DNA from: Rhizobium hidalgonense
Lineage (GTDB): Bacteria; Pseudomonadota; Alphaproteobacteria; Rhizobiales; Rhizobiaceae
Reading direction: 5' to 3'
Assembly (NCBI RefSeq): GCF_002914525.1
Contig: NZ_LODW01000054.1
Span: 43,058 to 107,057 of the forward strand
DNA: 64,000 bases
Below are positions 39,725-47,569 of this stretch, one piece after another. Position 1 is the stretch's first letter. Every line of letters starts with the position of its first letter. Position numbers and translations under genes: made by a program. Below the pieces are notes generated by a model. That model was not told where the DNA came from. It did no database searches and worked only from the letters and a program-made list of their open reading frames with translations.

Positions 39725-40234
39725 TCACATCCACTCGCGACCCTCGCCGCGCAAGAAATAGATGAGGTCCAGCTGGAGGCTCGGCTTGCCGAGCGCCGTC
39801 AGCGTCATGTGGCACTGGCCGCGATGATGGGTCTGATGGTTGAAGAGATGCGCCAGCGCTGGCGACAGCGGCTGGGTGATCTCGATCGGCTGCGTCACGG
39901 GCGAATAGGTGAAATTGGCGGCAAGGCTTGCGTCGTCAAGTGTGCCCGTCCAGGCAATGATCCGTTCGTCCTCGGCTTTGCGCGCGGCGGCCAGCGCATC
40001 CAGTTCTTCATAGAGCACGACATCAAGGGTCGACGGTGCGTCGCCGGTGCCGGTGAAGCGCTTCATCCAGATCCGGTCGGCCACGAGCAGGTGATTGAGC
40101 GTGCGATGGAGCGAACCGAAGAAGGCGCCACGGTCGCTGCGGAATTCCGCATCGCTGAGTTCGGCCGCCACCGCATAGACCTGGGCGTTGGCCCAGCGGT
40201 TATAAGCGGCAAACATCCGGTAATGTCTGAGCAT
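39725..40234 (-). CDS. DinB family protein (putative metal-dependent)
   Basis: From ATG 40234 (MLRHYRMFAAYNRWANAQVY) the 169-residue protein has the DinB/YfiT four-helix fold. Metal-ligand histidines are visible in LHRTLNHLLVADRIW and LFNHQTHHRGQ, the usual three-His arrangement. Relatives include thiol transferases and damage-induced proteins; the substrate is unknown. An upstream open extension lacks family similarity. It is divergent from the GST gene. Confidence 0.9.
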   Translation of the reverse strand: MLRHYRMFAAYNRWANAQVYAVAAELSDAEFRSDRGAFFGSLHRTLNHLLVADRIWMKRFTGTGDAPSTLDVVLYEELDALAAARKAEDERIIAWTGTLDDASLAANFTYSPVTQPIEITQPLSPALAHLFNHQTHHRGQCHMTLTALGKPSLQLDLIYFLRGEGREWM

Positions 40235-40373
40235 ATACGGTCTCCCTGATCGTCGCGGCAGTCTAACCCGTCTTCCCCGCAACGCGCAGTGATGCGCCCA
40301 TGAAATTTCCTGATTTGATCACGGGCGTTTTCTGTCGTCGAATGGATGCAGCTTCGATCTCGAAAGGACTGCT

Positions 40374-41063
40374 ATGACCAGAGCCCTCTATTCCCTCTGC
40401 GGCGCCGACGAACGGCGCTTCTTCTCGCCCCATTGCTGGAAGGCGGTGATGGCGCTGGCGCATAAGGGGCTCGATTTCGAGGAGATTCCGACGACCTATG
40501 CCCGCATCCGCGCCATCGGCGGCGGCGTCTCGCAGACCGTGCCGGTTCTCGACGACAATGGCCGGCTGATCCCCGATAGTTTCGATATCGCCCTCTACCT
40601 GGAGGAAGCCTATCCCGAGCGGCCGTCGCTGTTTAACGGCGAGGGCGGCAAGGCGCTGTCGCGCATGGTGGAAGGCTATTCGCAGATGATCATCCATCCG
40701 GTGATCATGCGCATCGCCCTTCTCGACATCCATGCGAATCTCGACGAGGGAGACAAGGCCTATTTCCGCGAGAGCCGCGAGGTCAGGCTCGGCAAGCCGC
40801 TGGAGGTGGTTGCCGCCGACAGCGAAGCGGAGAAGGCCGCGTTTGCCGTCAAGCTGGAGCCGCTCCGCCACATGCTGAAGTTCCAGCCCTTCATCGGCGG
40901 GCAGACGCCGCTCTTCGCCGACTATATCGTCTTCGGCGCCCTGCAATGGCTGCGTGTCTCCGCCGGCCTCACCATGCTGGCCGCCGACGATCCCGTTATG
41001 CTCTGGTTCGAACGCTGCCTCGATCTCCACCAATGCCGGGGTCGCACTGTGACAGCGGCGTGA
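40374..41063 (+). CDS. Glutathione S-transferase family protein
   Basis: The 229-residue protein has an N-terminal thioredoxin-like GST domain (FSPHCWKAVMALAHKGLDFE; SQTVPVLDDNGRLIPDSFDI with the cis-Pro and Ser/Asp glutathione-binding positions) and an all-helical C-terminal domain. The first helix has Ser-Pro-His-Cys rather than Tyr, suggesting a Ser- or Cys-type GST. The substrate is unknown. It is 81 bp upstream of ndk; a promoter candidate in between suggests separate transcription. Confidence 0.88.
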   Translation: MTRALYSLCGADERRFFSPHCWKAVMALAHKGLDFEEIPTTYARIRAIGGGVSQTVPVLDDNGRLIPDSFDIALYLEEAYPERPSLFNGEGGKALSRMVEGYSQMIIHPVIMRIALLDIHANLDEGDKAYFRESREVRLGKPLEVVAADSEAEKAAFAVKLEPLRHMLKFQPFIGGQTPLFADYIVFGALQWLRVSAGLTMLAADDPVMLWFERCLDLHQCRGRTVTAA

Positions 41064-41079
41064 AATTGCCGTCGACCCC

Positions 41080-41108
41080 TTGTTTTCGGGCGTTGGGGCG
41101 GGTAAAGA
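41080..41108 (+). promoter_or_regulatory. Candidate promoter of ndk
   Basis: TTGTTT (41080-41085) and TAAAGA (41103-41108) are 17 bp apart, 37 bp before the ndk ATG. The -10 lies in the loop of a GGGCGG/CCGCCC hairpin (41096-41114) that might also terminate the GST transcript. Both readings are moderate. Confidence 0.4.
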
Positions 41109-41144
41109 CCGCCCACTTTTCCCGAGAAAACAGAGGATTTGACT

Positions 41145-41567
41145 ATGGCGATTGAACGCACCTTCTCGATGATCAAGCCTGACGCAACCAAGCGCAACCT
41201 GACGGGCGCCATCACCAAGATGCTCGAAGATGCCGGCCTGCGCGTCGTCGCCTCCAAGCGCGTCTGGATGAGCCGCCGCGAAGCCGAAGGCTTTTACGCC
41301 GTTCACAAGGATCGTCCCTTCTTCGGCGAACTGGTCGAGGGCATGACCTCCGGCCCGACCGTCGTTCAGGTTCTGGAAGGCGAAGGCGCCATCCTCAAGA
41401 ACCGCGAAATCATGGGCGCGACCAACCCGGCAAACGCTGACGAAGGCACGATCCGCAAGGTTCACGCGCTGTCGATCGGCGAAAATTCCGTTCACGGTTC
41501 GGATGCTCCGGAAACGGCTGCCCAGGAAATCAAGTACTGGTTCTCCGACACCGAAGTCGTCGGCTGA
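41145..41567 (+). CDS. ndk: Nucleoside diphosphate kinase
   Basis: Ndk transfers phosphate between nucleoside tri- and diphosphates through a phosphohistidine. The 140-residue protein starts [20 protein letters not shown] at ATG 41145; GAGG lies 8 nt upstream, and a TTG two codons earlier is a poorer start. The catalytic His is in [13 protein letters not shown], and all family motifs are present. It is followed by a strong terminator. Confidence 0.98.
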
Positions 41568-41611
41568 GGCCACGCTTCGGCATTGGCTGCAATGCCTTGA
41601 ATTGACTCTCG

Positions 41612-41639
41612 AAAGCCGGGGCCTTGTCCCGGCTTTTCC
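41612..41639 (+). terminator. Rho-independent terminator of ndk
   Basis: AAGCCGGG (41613-41620) pairs with CCCGGCTT (41628-41635) around a 7-nt loop, followed by TTCC after four T residues. It starts 45 bp after the ndk stop and just before the convergent lipoprotein gene. Confidence 0.75.
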
Positions 41640-41653
41640 TATGTCGGGCATGT

Positions 41654-42157
41654 TTATGCAGGACATTTATCGGTGTTCGAAAAATCGACACTGCCGTCGG
41701 GCTTGAAGACCTCCGGGTTCTTGTCATAAAGCGCGCCGACGACGAGCGGCTTGCTCGGCAGCACCGTCTGGTCGAGGTCGGAGCGGAACTGCGTCTTCAA
41801 TTCCTGCAGCACCTTGCCGTCCTTGTCGACCAGCCGGACGCTGACGAAATAGGGACGGTCCTTGCGCACGCAGTGCAGCTTTTCGCTCTGCAGCGCGATC
41901 TTGTCGTCGATCGGATAGATCTTTTGGGTCAGCACCAGTGGATCGCCGCCTTCCGGGTTTTCGAATTCGGCGATGATGACCGACCCATCGGGGATCGGTC
42001 CGGTCTTCTTCAACGTCAGCAGATAGGTGGCGCTCGCCACCCGATAATTGAAGACGAAGAGATGGCCGGTGACTTCGACCAGATTTTCCGCCTGACGCTG
42101 ACAGGCGGACAGCAGGAGGCCGGCTGCCGCCGCCATTGCGATGAGATGTTTCCTCAT
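41654..42157 (-). CDS. Uncharacterised lipoprotein
   Basis: This 167-residue protein begins MRKHLIAMAAAAGLLLSACQ at ATG 42157, with lipobox LSAC (Cys19) predicting a lipid-anchored periplasmic protein. The mature part is beta-rich with FNYRVASATYLLTLKK, GSVIIAEFENPEGG and HCVRKDRPYFVSVRLVDKDG; two further Cys (HC, KC) could form a disulfide. I recognise no named domain. Its ATG overlaps the stop of the CGNR regulator gene (ATGA), so the two are translationally coupled and probably share the operator at 42704-42743. Confidence 0.8.
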   Translation of the reverse strand: MRKHLIAMAAAAGLLLSACQRQAENLVEVTGHLFVFNYRVASATYLLTLKKTGPIPDGSVIIAEFENPEGGDPLVLTQKIYPIDDKIALQSEKLHCVRKDRPYFVSVRLVDKDGKVLQELKTQFRSDLDQTVLPSKPLVVGALYDKNPEVFKPDGSVDFSNTDKCPA

Positions 42158-42699
42158 GGTGTCTCCTCCTTCTTGCGGCGATAGTGCCGGTTCGCCTTGG
42201 CGCGATTGCCGCAGACCGTCATGTCGCACCAGGCGCGGCTCCTATTCTTGCTGCGGTCGATGAAGAGCCAGCCGCAATTGCCGCAGATCTTCATGCGCTC
42301 CGGGTCGGGCATGGCGAGCAGCCGCAGCACGGAATGGGCGGTGGCCACGGCCACACTGCCGGGGCAAGCTTGGCGCAACGTTCTGGCCATCGCCTCCAGC
42401 AGCCCGGCCAGCAATTGGTCGTCACCGCCATCGAGTATACGCTTGCGGAAATAGAGGTCGATTGCCTCGCGCAGCGCGAAGAAATCCCTCTCGTTTTCTG
42501 CCGCCACCGGCGCAATATCGCCAAACAGGGCGCGTTCGGCGCAGAATTCGGCGGCCGCTTGCGGAAAATCCCGCAGCTGGTCCCTGATCGCGAAGCGGTC
42601 GATCCGCCGCGCGGAATCGTGGCGCAGAACGACGCTGTTGGCGACATCGAGTGCCAGTGCGCCGCCGGCAAAGCGGTGAGGGGTCCAGGAAAAGCTCAT
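42154..42699 (-). CDS. CGNR zinc-finger (ABATE-type) transcription regulator
   Basis: The 181-residue protein from ATG 42699 (MSFSWTPHRFAGGALALDVA) has the N-terminal ABATE/stress-responsive domain and a C-terminal CGNR zinc finger. Ligands are C-x2-C in KICGNCGW and the later Cys residues before CGNRAKANRHY. Family members are putative DNA-binding regulators. No Shine-Dalgarno precedes the ATG; a TATAAT seven bases before it suggests a leaderless message. It is divergent from an ABC permease gene across a 13-bp inverted repeat and couples to the lipoprotein gene downstream. Autoregulation is an inference. Confidence 0.88.
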   Translation of the reverse strand: MSFSWTPHRFAGGALALDVANSVVLRHDSARRIDRFAIRDQLRDFPQAAAEFCAERALFGDIAPVAAENERDFFALREAIDLYFRKRILDGGDDQLLAGLLEAMARTLRQACPGSVAVATAHSVLRLLAMPDPERMKICGNCGWLFIDRSKNRSRAWCDMTVCGNRAKANRHYRRKKEETP

Positions 42700-42703
42700 G
42701 CTG

Positions 42704-42743
42704 AAATTATAACTGGCTAAATAGGTTTTACCAGTTATAATTT
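42704..42743. promoter_or_regulatory. Perfect inverted-repeat operator with outward-facing -10 boxes
   Basis: AAATTATAACTGG (42704-42716) and CCAGTTATAATTT (42731-42743) form a perfect 13-bp inverted repeat around 14 bp. Each arm holds TATAAT reading toward its own gene (42736-42741 plus; 42711-42706 minus). Neither has a recognisable -35 at 16-18 bp, so an activator may be needed, or a protein on the repeat would block both promoters. Confidence 0.8.
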
Positions 42744-42765
42744 TTGGAAGAGGCGGAGTGTCGAA

Positions 42766-43662
42766 ATGGCCTATCTTCTGCAGCAATTGGCGAATGCGGT
42801 TCCGCTGGCCGCCCTCTATGCTGCGCTCGCCTTCGGTTATGCCGTGGCCTTCGGGGTGACGAAGCGGGCCGACATAACCTATGGGGCGATCTTCGCCTTC
42901 TCCGGCCAGATCCTGCTGCTGTTTACCGAACTCGCCTATGTCAGGTTCTGGCTGGTGCTGCCGGCCGCCCTTGCCGTCGGCGCCTGCGCGGCGATCGTCT
43001 ATTCGCTGGCGGCGGGTCTCTGGATCGGCCGCTCGATCATGCTGCCGCTGGTCAGCAAATCGCCGAACACGGTGATCGTTGCTGCCCTCGGCATCATGAT
43101 CGTGCTGATGGAGACCGCGAGGCTTGCCGCCGATACAAGGGCCATCTGGCTGCCGCCGTTTCTGAACGGCACCGTCGTCTTCTGGACTGATGGTGCATTC
43201 CAGGTGACGCTCACCTATATCCAACTGATCGATACGGCGCTGATGGCAGCCATCGTCGCTGTCGGTACGCTGATCCTCAGGCGCACGGCCTGGGGCCGCA
43301 TCTGGCGCGCCGTCACCGATGATCCGCTGGCAGCCGAACTCTGCGGCACCAGCGCCAACCGCGTCTTTCTCGTCGCCTATGCCGCCGCCGCCCTGGTCGC
43401 GACGATCTGCGGCATCCTCGCCACCTTCTATTATGGCTCGATGGATTTCGGCGCCGGCCTGATGTTCGGGCTGAAGGTCCTGCTGATTGCCGCCGTCGGC
43501 GGCTATTCCGATCCGCTGCGCTCTGCGGGCGGCGCTGCCGGGCTCGCCGTCGTCGAAACCATGTGGGGCGCCTACGGCCCCTTCGTCTGGCGCGATCTCG
43601 TCATCTTCTCGCTGCTCGTCCTGATCTTGGTCATGAGCCGCAGGGAGCGTGTGGTGCTCTAA
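42766..43662 (+). CDS. Orphan branched-chain amino-acid-type ABC permease (LivH family)
   Basis: The 298-residue integral membrane protein has about eight hydrophobic segments and the BPD_transp_2 signature near the end (GLMFGLKVLLIAAVGGYSD). It also has TAWGRIWRAVTDDPLAAELC, the LivH coupling region. LivH normally works with LivM, LivG, LivF and a binding protein, none of which is nearby. GGAAGAGGCGGAG precedes ATG 42766. It faces the CGNR regulator gene across the inverted repeat, so it is probably controlled by it. The transported solute is unknown. Confidence 0.85.
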   Translation: MAYLLQQLANAVPLAALYAALAFGYAVAFGVTKRADITYGAIFAFSGQILLLFTELAYVRFWLVLPAALAVGACAAIVYSLAAGLWIGRSIMLPLVSKSPNTVIVAALGIMIVLMETARLAADTRAIWLPPFLNGTVVFWTDGAFQVTLTYIQLIDTALMAAIVAVGTLILRRTAWGRIWRAVTDDPLAAELCGTSANRVFLVAYAAAALVATICGILATFYYGSMDFGAGLMFGLKVLLIAAVGGYSDPLRSAGGAAGLAVVETMWGAYGPFVWRDLVIFSLLVLILVMSRRERVVL

Positions 43663-43706
43663 GAAATTCCAGCAAAAGTGCGCAGCGGTTTTGCGTCCGG
43701 AATTTC
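43663..43706. repeat. Palindromic element after the permease gene (AAAAGTG...GCGGTTTT family)
   Basis: Outer arms GAAATTCC (43663-43670) and GGAATTTC (43699-43706) and inner arms GCAAAA (43672-43677) and TTTTGC (43689-43694) are perfect. The core is related to those at 21094 and 36501. It directly follows the permease stop and could end that transcript. Confidence 0.7.
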
Positions 43707-43711
43707 GTAAG

Positions 43712-43767
43712 ACAAAAAAGGTAGGGCATCTCCGTGCTTCGAAAAAATACGGAGCTGTCCTACCTTT
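43712..43767 (-). terminator. Terminator of the uvrC-pgsA-moaD-moaE transcript
   Basis: On the reverse strand AAAGGTAGG and CCTACCTTT (43759-43767 and 43717-43725) enclose an inner CTCCGT/ACGGAG stem (43730-43735, 43749-43754), followed by TTTTTTG. The hairpin overlaps the moaE stop codon. Confidence 0.75.
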
Positions 43768-44227
43768 ACTTCCACTTGTCGCGCGCCGCATCGTCGGCGT
43801 CTTTCGCCGCGACCCAGTCGCCGGCGGCGCCGTCCTTGCCGTGCTCCTTCTTCCAGAAGGGCGCTGCGGTCTTTAGGAAATCCATGACGAAATTCGCCCC
43901 ATCGAACGCCGCCTGCCGATGCGGCGCGGCTGCAACGACGAGCACGATATTCTCGCCCACGGCGATCTTGCCGTAGCGGTGGATGGCGGTGAGGCCGAGC
44001 AGCCCGAAACGGGCAATGGCCAGTTCGCCGATGCGGTTCATCTCCGCTTCGGCCATGCCGGGATAATGCTCGAGCTCAAGAGACGCCAGCGTGCCGCCTT
44101 CATCTCGGCAGAGGCCGGAGAAGGTCACGATGGCGCCGACGCCGGCTTTGCCCTTGGAGAGCAGGTCGACTTCGGCCTGCAGGTCGAAGTCTTCGCGTTG
44201 GACGCGGATGGTGAGGGTGATGGTCAC
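43766..44227 (-). CDS. moaE: Molybdopterin synthase catalytic subunit MoaE
   Basis: MoaE transfers sulfur from MoaD thiocarboxylate to precursor Z to make molybdopterin. The protein is 153 residues from GTG 44227 (MTITLTIRVQREDFDL). It has GAIVTFSGLCRDEGG, LELEHYPGMAEAEMNRI, IHRYGKIAVGENIVLVVAAA and the HRQAAFDGANFVMDFLKTAAPFWKKE stretch, split here as AAPHRQAAFDGANF and APFWKKEHGKDG, which contains the catalytic lysines. It is separated from moaD by 294 bp that hold a repeat element. Confidence 0.95.
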   Translation of the reverse strand: MTITLTIRVQREDFDLQAEVDLLSKGKAGVGAIVTFSGLCRDEGGTLASLELEHYPGMAEAEMNRIGELAIARFGLLGLTAIHRYGKIAVGENIVLVVAAAPHRQAAFDGANFVMDFLKTAAPFWKKEHGKDGAAGDWVAAKDADDAARDKWK

Positions 44228-44289
44228 AGCGAAATCCTCCGCTGCTTTGAAGTTGCTGTGAAGAATGCGGAAAGGCTGTGCCGTGTCCG

Positions 44290-44494
44290 CCCCCCTCTGG
44301 CCTGCCGGCCGCGGGGTCGAGCCGCGGGTCTCGACCCGTCCTTCGGACCCCCACAGGTGGGGAGATCACAAGTGGCGCGCTCTTCTTGCCCATTTACCGC
44401 TTCGCCGGGCTGAAACGCCAATTCTTTGAGGAGGCCCGTGCGTCCAGCCAATCTCCCTCCTTGTGGGGGAGGTGCCTGGCAGTGCAGAGGGGGG
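44290..44494. repeat. About 205-bp inverted-repeat element between moaE and moaD
   Basis: Perfect outer arms CCCCCCTCTG (44290-44299) and CAGAGGGGGG (44485-44494) enclose further complementary blocks (CCCCACAGGTGGGG near 44349; ATCTCCCTCCTTGTGGGGGA near 44450). The sequence looks like a dispersed high-copy rhizobial intergenic repeat and carries no reading frame I can support. It fills the gap between two genes that would normally be adjacent. Confidence 0.7.
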
Positions 44495-44521
44495 TAGCGA
44501 CACTGCACCACCATCACCGCC

Positions 44522-44776
44522 TCATCCCCCCGTCATCGGCGGAAAAATCCCGATCTCACGGGCGGCGCCGATCGGCTCATCATGCTCGACATGCTCCATG
44601 TCCAGCGCCACGCGGATCACCTCGGGATATTGAAGCGCGGTCTCATATTCTTCGCCCAGCGTCTTCAAATGATTCAGGAGATCGGCAACGGTGACGACGG
44701 AGGAGGGGAGGTCGATCTCCTCCTCGTCCTTGCCGATGCGCTCGCGCACCCATGCGAAATAGACAAGCCGCGTCAT
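44522..44776 (-). CDS. moaD: Molybdopterin synthase sulfur-carrier subunit MoaD
   Basis: MoaD is a ubiquitin-like sulfur carrier whose C-terminal Gly-Gly is thiocarboxylated. The 84-residue protein starts MTRLVYFAWVRERIGKDEEE and ends IFPPMTGG, with the essential double glycine. The ATG overlaps the pgsA stop by 4 nt (ATGA). The small beta-grasp fold is complete. Confidence 0.95.
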   Translation of the reverse strand: MTRLVYFAWVRERIGKDEEEIDLPSSVVTVADLLNHLKTLGEEYETALQYPEVIRVALDMEHVEHDEPIGAAREIGIFPPMTGG

Positions 44777-45363
44777 TCCTCGTCATCCACGATATGTTTC
44801 AGCCCGGCGCGGAAATAATCATAGCCGGTATAGATGGTCAGCAGCGCGGCGATCCACAGCAGCGCGATGCCGGTCTGCGTCGTGTAGGGGAAAATCTCGT
44901 CGCCGGCCGGGCCGGCGAGCAGGAAGGCGATGGCGACGAGCTGCAGCGTGGTCTTCCACTTGGCGATCCGTGTGACCGGCACGCTGACCTTCAGCGCCGC
45001 CAGATATTCACGCAGGCCGGACACCAGGATTTCACGGCAAAGAATGGTGATCGCCGCCCAGATCGACCAGCCGGCGATGGTCTGGTCGGCTGCGACCAAG
45101 AGCAGGATCGAGGCGACCAGCAGCTTGTCGGCGATCGGGTCGAGCATGCGGCCGATATTAGACGTCTGGTTCCAGATGCGCGCGAGATAGCCATCGAGGA
45201 AATCGGTGAGCGAGGCGATAACGAAAATCCAGAGCGCCACCCAGCGCGCCGTGTTGCTGATTGACAGCCTGCCCTCGATGAAGAAACAGAGAACGATCAG
45301 CGGCACGGCGAGGATGCGGCCGTAGGTCAGAAGATTGGGAATGCTGTACGCACGCGATGCCAT
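44773..45363 (-). CDS. pgsA: CDP-diacylglycerol--glycerol-3-phosphate 3-phosphatidyltransferase
   Basis: PgsA makes phosphatidylglycerol phosphate in the inner membrane. From ATG 45363 (MASRAYSIPNLLTYGRILAV) it is 196 residues with about five hydrophobic segments. The CDP-alcohol phosphotransferase motif is complete: DFLDGYLAR, then G-x3-D-x3-D in GRMLDPIADKLL. A long upstream open stretch in the same frame is not family-like and crosses a repeat. uvrC ends 163 bp upstream; moaD overlaps downstream. Confidence 0.96.
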   Translation of the reverse strand: MASRAYSIPNLLTYGRILAVPLIVLCFFIEGRLSISNTARWVALWIFVIASLTDFLDGYLARIWNQTSNIGRMLDPIADKLLVASILLLVAADQTIAGWSIWAAITILCREILVSGLREYLAALKVSVPVTRIAKWKTTLQLVAIAFLLAGPAGDEIFPYTTQTGIALLWIAALLTIYTGYDYFRAGLKHIVDDEE

Positions 45364-45389
45364 GGGATCGTTTCTCTGAATTGATGCGC

Positions 45390-45433
45390 CGCTGTAGCGC
45401 CGCGCGTCTTGCGAAAATCGATTCCGATTTTCG
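45390..45433. repeat. Partial, inverted copy of the purF-upstream repeat
   Basis: GCTGTAGCGCCGCGCGTCTT (from 45391) and the hairpin CGAAAATCG (45412-45420)/CGATTTTCG (45425-45433) with loop ATTC match, in reverse orientation, parts of the element at 2256-2355. It lies just upstream of pgsA. Confidence 0.65.
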
Positions 45434-45526
45434 GGCCGATGCGGTAGATGACGGCTTTGACCGTAAACCGTCAACATTCTTTCTGTCTTTTCATTGCCTT
45501 TGCGTGGAATTTGCGACGGACCCCGG

Positions 45527-47569
45527 TTATTTCGCGGCGTCGTCGTGGAAATGGTTATAGACCTGCTTCGCAACGGCTTCCGAAATGCCTTCCACCGCCA
45601 TCAGGTCCGAAAGGGCGGCGCGCGAAACCGCCTTTGCCGTGCCGAAATGCTGCAGCAGCGCCCGTTTACGCGACGGGCCGATGCCGCCGATCTCGTCGAG
45701 CGGGTTCTTGATCATTTCCTTCTTGCGCCGAGCCCGGTGCGAGCCGATGGCGAAACGATGCGCCTCGTCGCGCATGCGCTGGATGAAATAGAGTACCGGA
45801 TCGCGCGGCGGCAGCGTAAAACTCTCGCGTCCCGGCGGGAAGAAGCGCTCGCGCCCGGCATCGCGGTCGACACCCTTGGCGATGCCGATCGCCGTCACGC
45901 TGTCGGTGATCCCGAGTTCGTTGAGGATGCCGCGCACCGCTGTCATCTGCCCCTGGCCGCCATCGATGAGAATTACATCCGGCCAGGCCGGGAAGGGCAT
46001 GTCGGCGGCGTCGATAGCGGCCTTTTCTGCCGTCCGATCGGGAATGCCTTCCTCCTTGATCAGCCGTGAGAAGCGCCGCGTCATAACCTCCTTCATCATG
46101 CCGAAGTCGTCTCCGGGGGTGATGTCGGTCGATTTGATGTTGAACTTGCGGTACTGGTTCTTGACGAAACCTTCCGGCCCCGCCACCACCATGCCGCCGA
46201 CGGCGTTGGTGCCCATGATATGCGAGTTGTCGTAGATTTCGATGCGCTGCGGCGCATAGGCCAGCCTGAACGTGTCCTTGAAACCTTCGAGCAGCCGCGA
46301 CTGCGACGCCGTTTCGGCGAGCTTTCGCCCATGCGCCTCGCGCGCATTGCCGACGACGTGATCGACCAGATCGCGCTTCTCGCCGCGCTGCGGCACCAGG
46401 ATGGAAACCTTGTGAGCGGCCTTTTGGCTGAGTGCGGCCGCGAGCAGTTCCATCTCCTCGATCGTTTCCGACAGCATGATCTGCTTAGGCACCGGCTTGT
46501 CGTCGTAGAACTGGGCGAGGAAAGCGTTCAGCACTTCGGCGCCGGAAAGCTGCGGATCGGCCTTGGGGAAATAGGCGCGGTTGCCCCAGTTCTGGCCGGT
46601 GCGGAAGAAGAACACCTGGATGCAGGAAATGCCGCCCTCGTGGTGGATGGCGAAAACGTCCGCTTCCTCGACGCCCGCCGGGTTGATGCCCTGATGGCTC
46701 TGCACATGCGACAGGGCCGCCAGCCGATCGCGATAGATCGCCGCCCGCTCGAAATCGAGGTCCTCGGCCGCCTGGTTCATCGCCTCGGCCATATGCGACT
46801 TCACCTTCTGGCTCTTGCCGGAGAGGAAGTCCTTCGCCTCCTGCACCAGTTCGCCATAACCTTCGTCGCTGACCTCGTGGGTACATGGCCCGGAACAACG
46901 CTTGATCTGGTAGAGCAGGCAGGGGCGTGTGCGGGTTTCGAAGACACTGTCCGTGCAGGTGCGGATCAGGAAGGCGCGCTGCAGCGAATTGATCGTGCGC
47001 CCGACGGCACCCGCCGAAGCGAAAGGCCCGAAATAGTCGCCCTTTCGCGCCCTCGCACCGCGATGCTTGAAAATCGCCGGCGCCCGGTGGTCGCCGGTGA
47101 TGAGGATATAGGGAAAGGACTTGTCGTCACGCAGCAGCACGTTAAAGCGTGGCCGCAAGCGCTTGATAAGATTCGCCTCCAGGAGCAACGCTTCGGTCTC
47201 CGTGCGCGTCGTCACGAATTCCATGTTTGCCGTCTGGCGCACCATCTGGGCGATGCGGTTGGAATGCACGCGGCCGACGGCATAATTGCCAACGCGTTTC
47301 TTCAGGCTGCGCGCCTTGCCGACATAGAGCACGTCACCCTCGGCATTGAACATGCGGTAGACGCCGGGGCTATTCGGCAGCCGCTTGACGAATTCGCCGA
47401 TCAGATCCGCGCCGATCAGCCCAGTCTCGTTGATGCTGCCCGCGTTCCAGTCGACCGCAGCCGCAAGCGGGGCTGCGGCGGAAAGGTCGCCTTCCACCTC
47501 GATATCGTCTTCGCTCTCATCCGTATCGTCGTAGAGAACGCCGCCATCCGGCAGCTTTCGTCCGTTCAT
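45527..47569 (-). CDS. uvrC: Excinuclease ABC subunit C
   Basis: UvrC makes both incisions in nucleotide-excision repair. I use ATG 47569 ([20 protein letters not shown]), 680 residues. It has an acidic N-terminal extension of ~55 residues, then the GIY-YIG nuclease ([32 protein letters not shown]), Cys-rich [20 protein letters not shown], the UVR motif, the RNase H-like endonuclease domain ([22 protein letters not shown]) and C-terminal helix-hairpin-helices. The start overlaps the upstream SDR stop by 4 nt (ATGA). Confidence 0.97.
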   Translation of the reverse strand: MNGRKLPDGGVLYDDTDESEDDIEVEGDLSAAAPLAAAVDWNAGSINETGLIGADLIGEFVKRLPNSPGVYRMFNAEGDVLYVGKARSLKKRVGNYAVGRVHSNRIAQMVRQTANMEFVTTRTETEALLLEANLIKRLRPRFNVLLRDDKSFPYILITGDHRAPAIFKHRGARARKGDYFGPFASAGAVGRTINSLQRAFLIRTCTDSVFETRTRPCLLYQIKRCSGPCTHEVSDEGYGELVQEAKDFLSGKSQKVKSHMAEAMNQAAEDLDFERAAIYRDRLAALSHVQSHQGINPAGVEEADVFAIHHEGGISCIQVFFFRTGQNWGNRAYFPKADPQLSGAEVLNAFLAQFYDDKPVPKQIMLSETIEEMELLAAALSQKAAHKVSILVPQRGEKRDLVDHVVGNAREAHGRKLAETASQSRLLEGFKDTFRLAYAPQRIEIYDNSHIMGTNAVGGMVVAGPEGFVKNQYRKFNIKSTDITPGDDFGMMKEVMTRRFSRLIKEEGIPDRTAEKAAIDAADMPFPAWPDVILIDGGQGQMTAVRGILNELGITDSVTAIGIAKGVDRDAGRERFFPPGRESFTLPPRDPVLYFIQRMRDEAHRFAIGSHRARRKKEMIKNPLDEIGGIGPSRKRALLQHFGTAKAVSRAALSDLMAVEGISEAVAKQVYNHFHDDAAK

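Noticed and set aside
42700..43791. A long N-terminal extension of the CGNR protein, antisense to the permease
   Set aside because: Only the last 181 residues look like the CGNR family; the extension is antisense to a clear LivH-type gene and crosses the operator.
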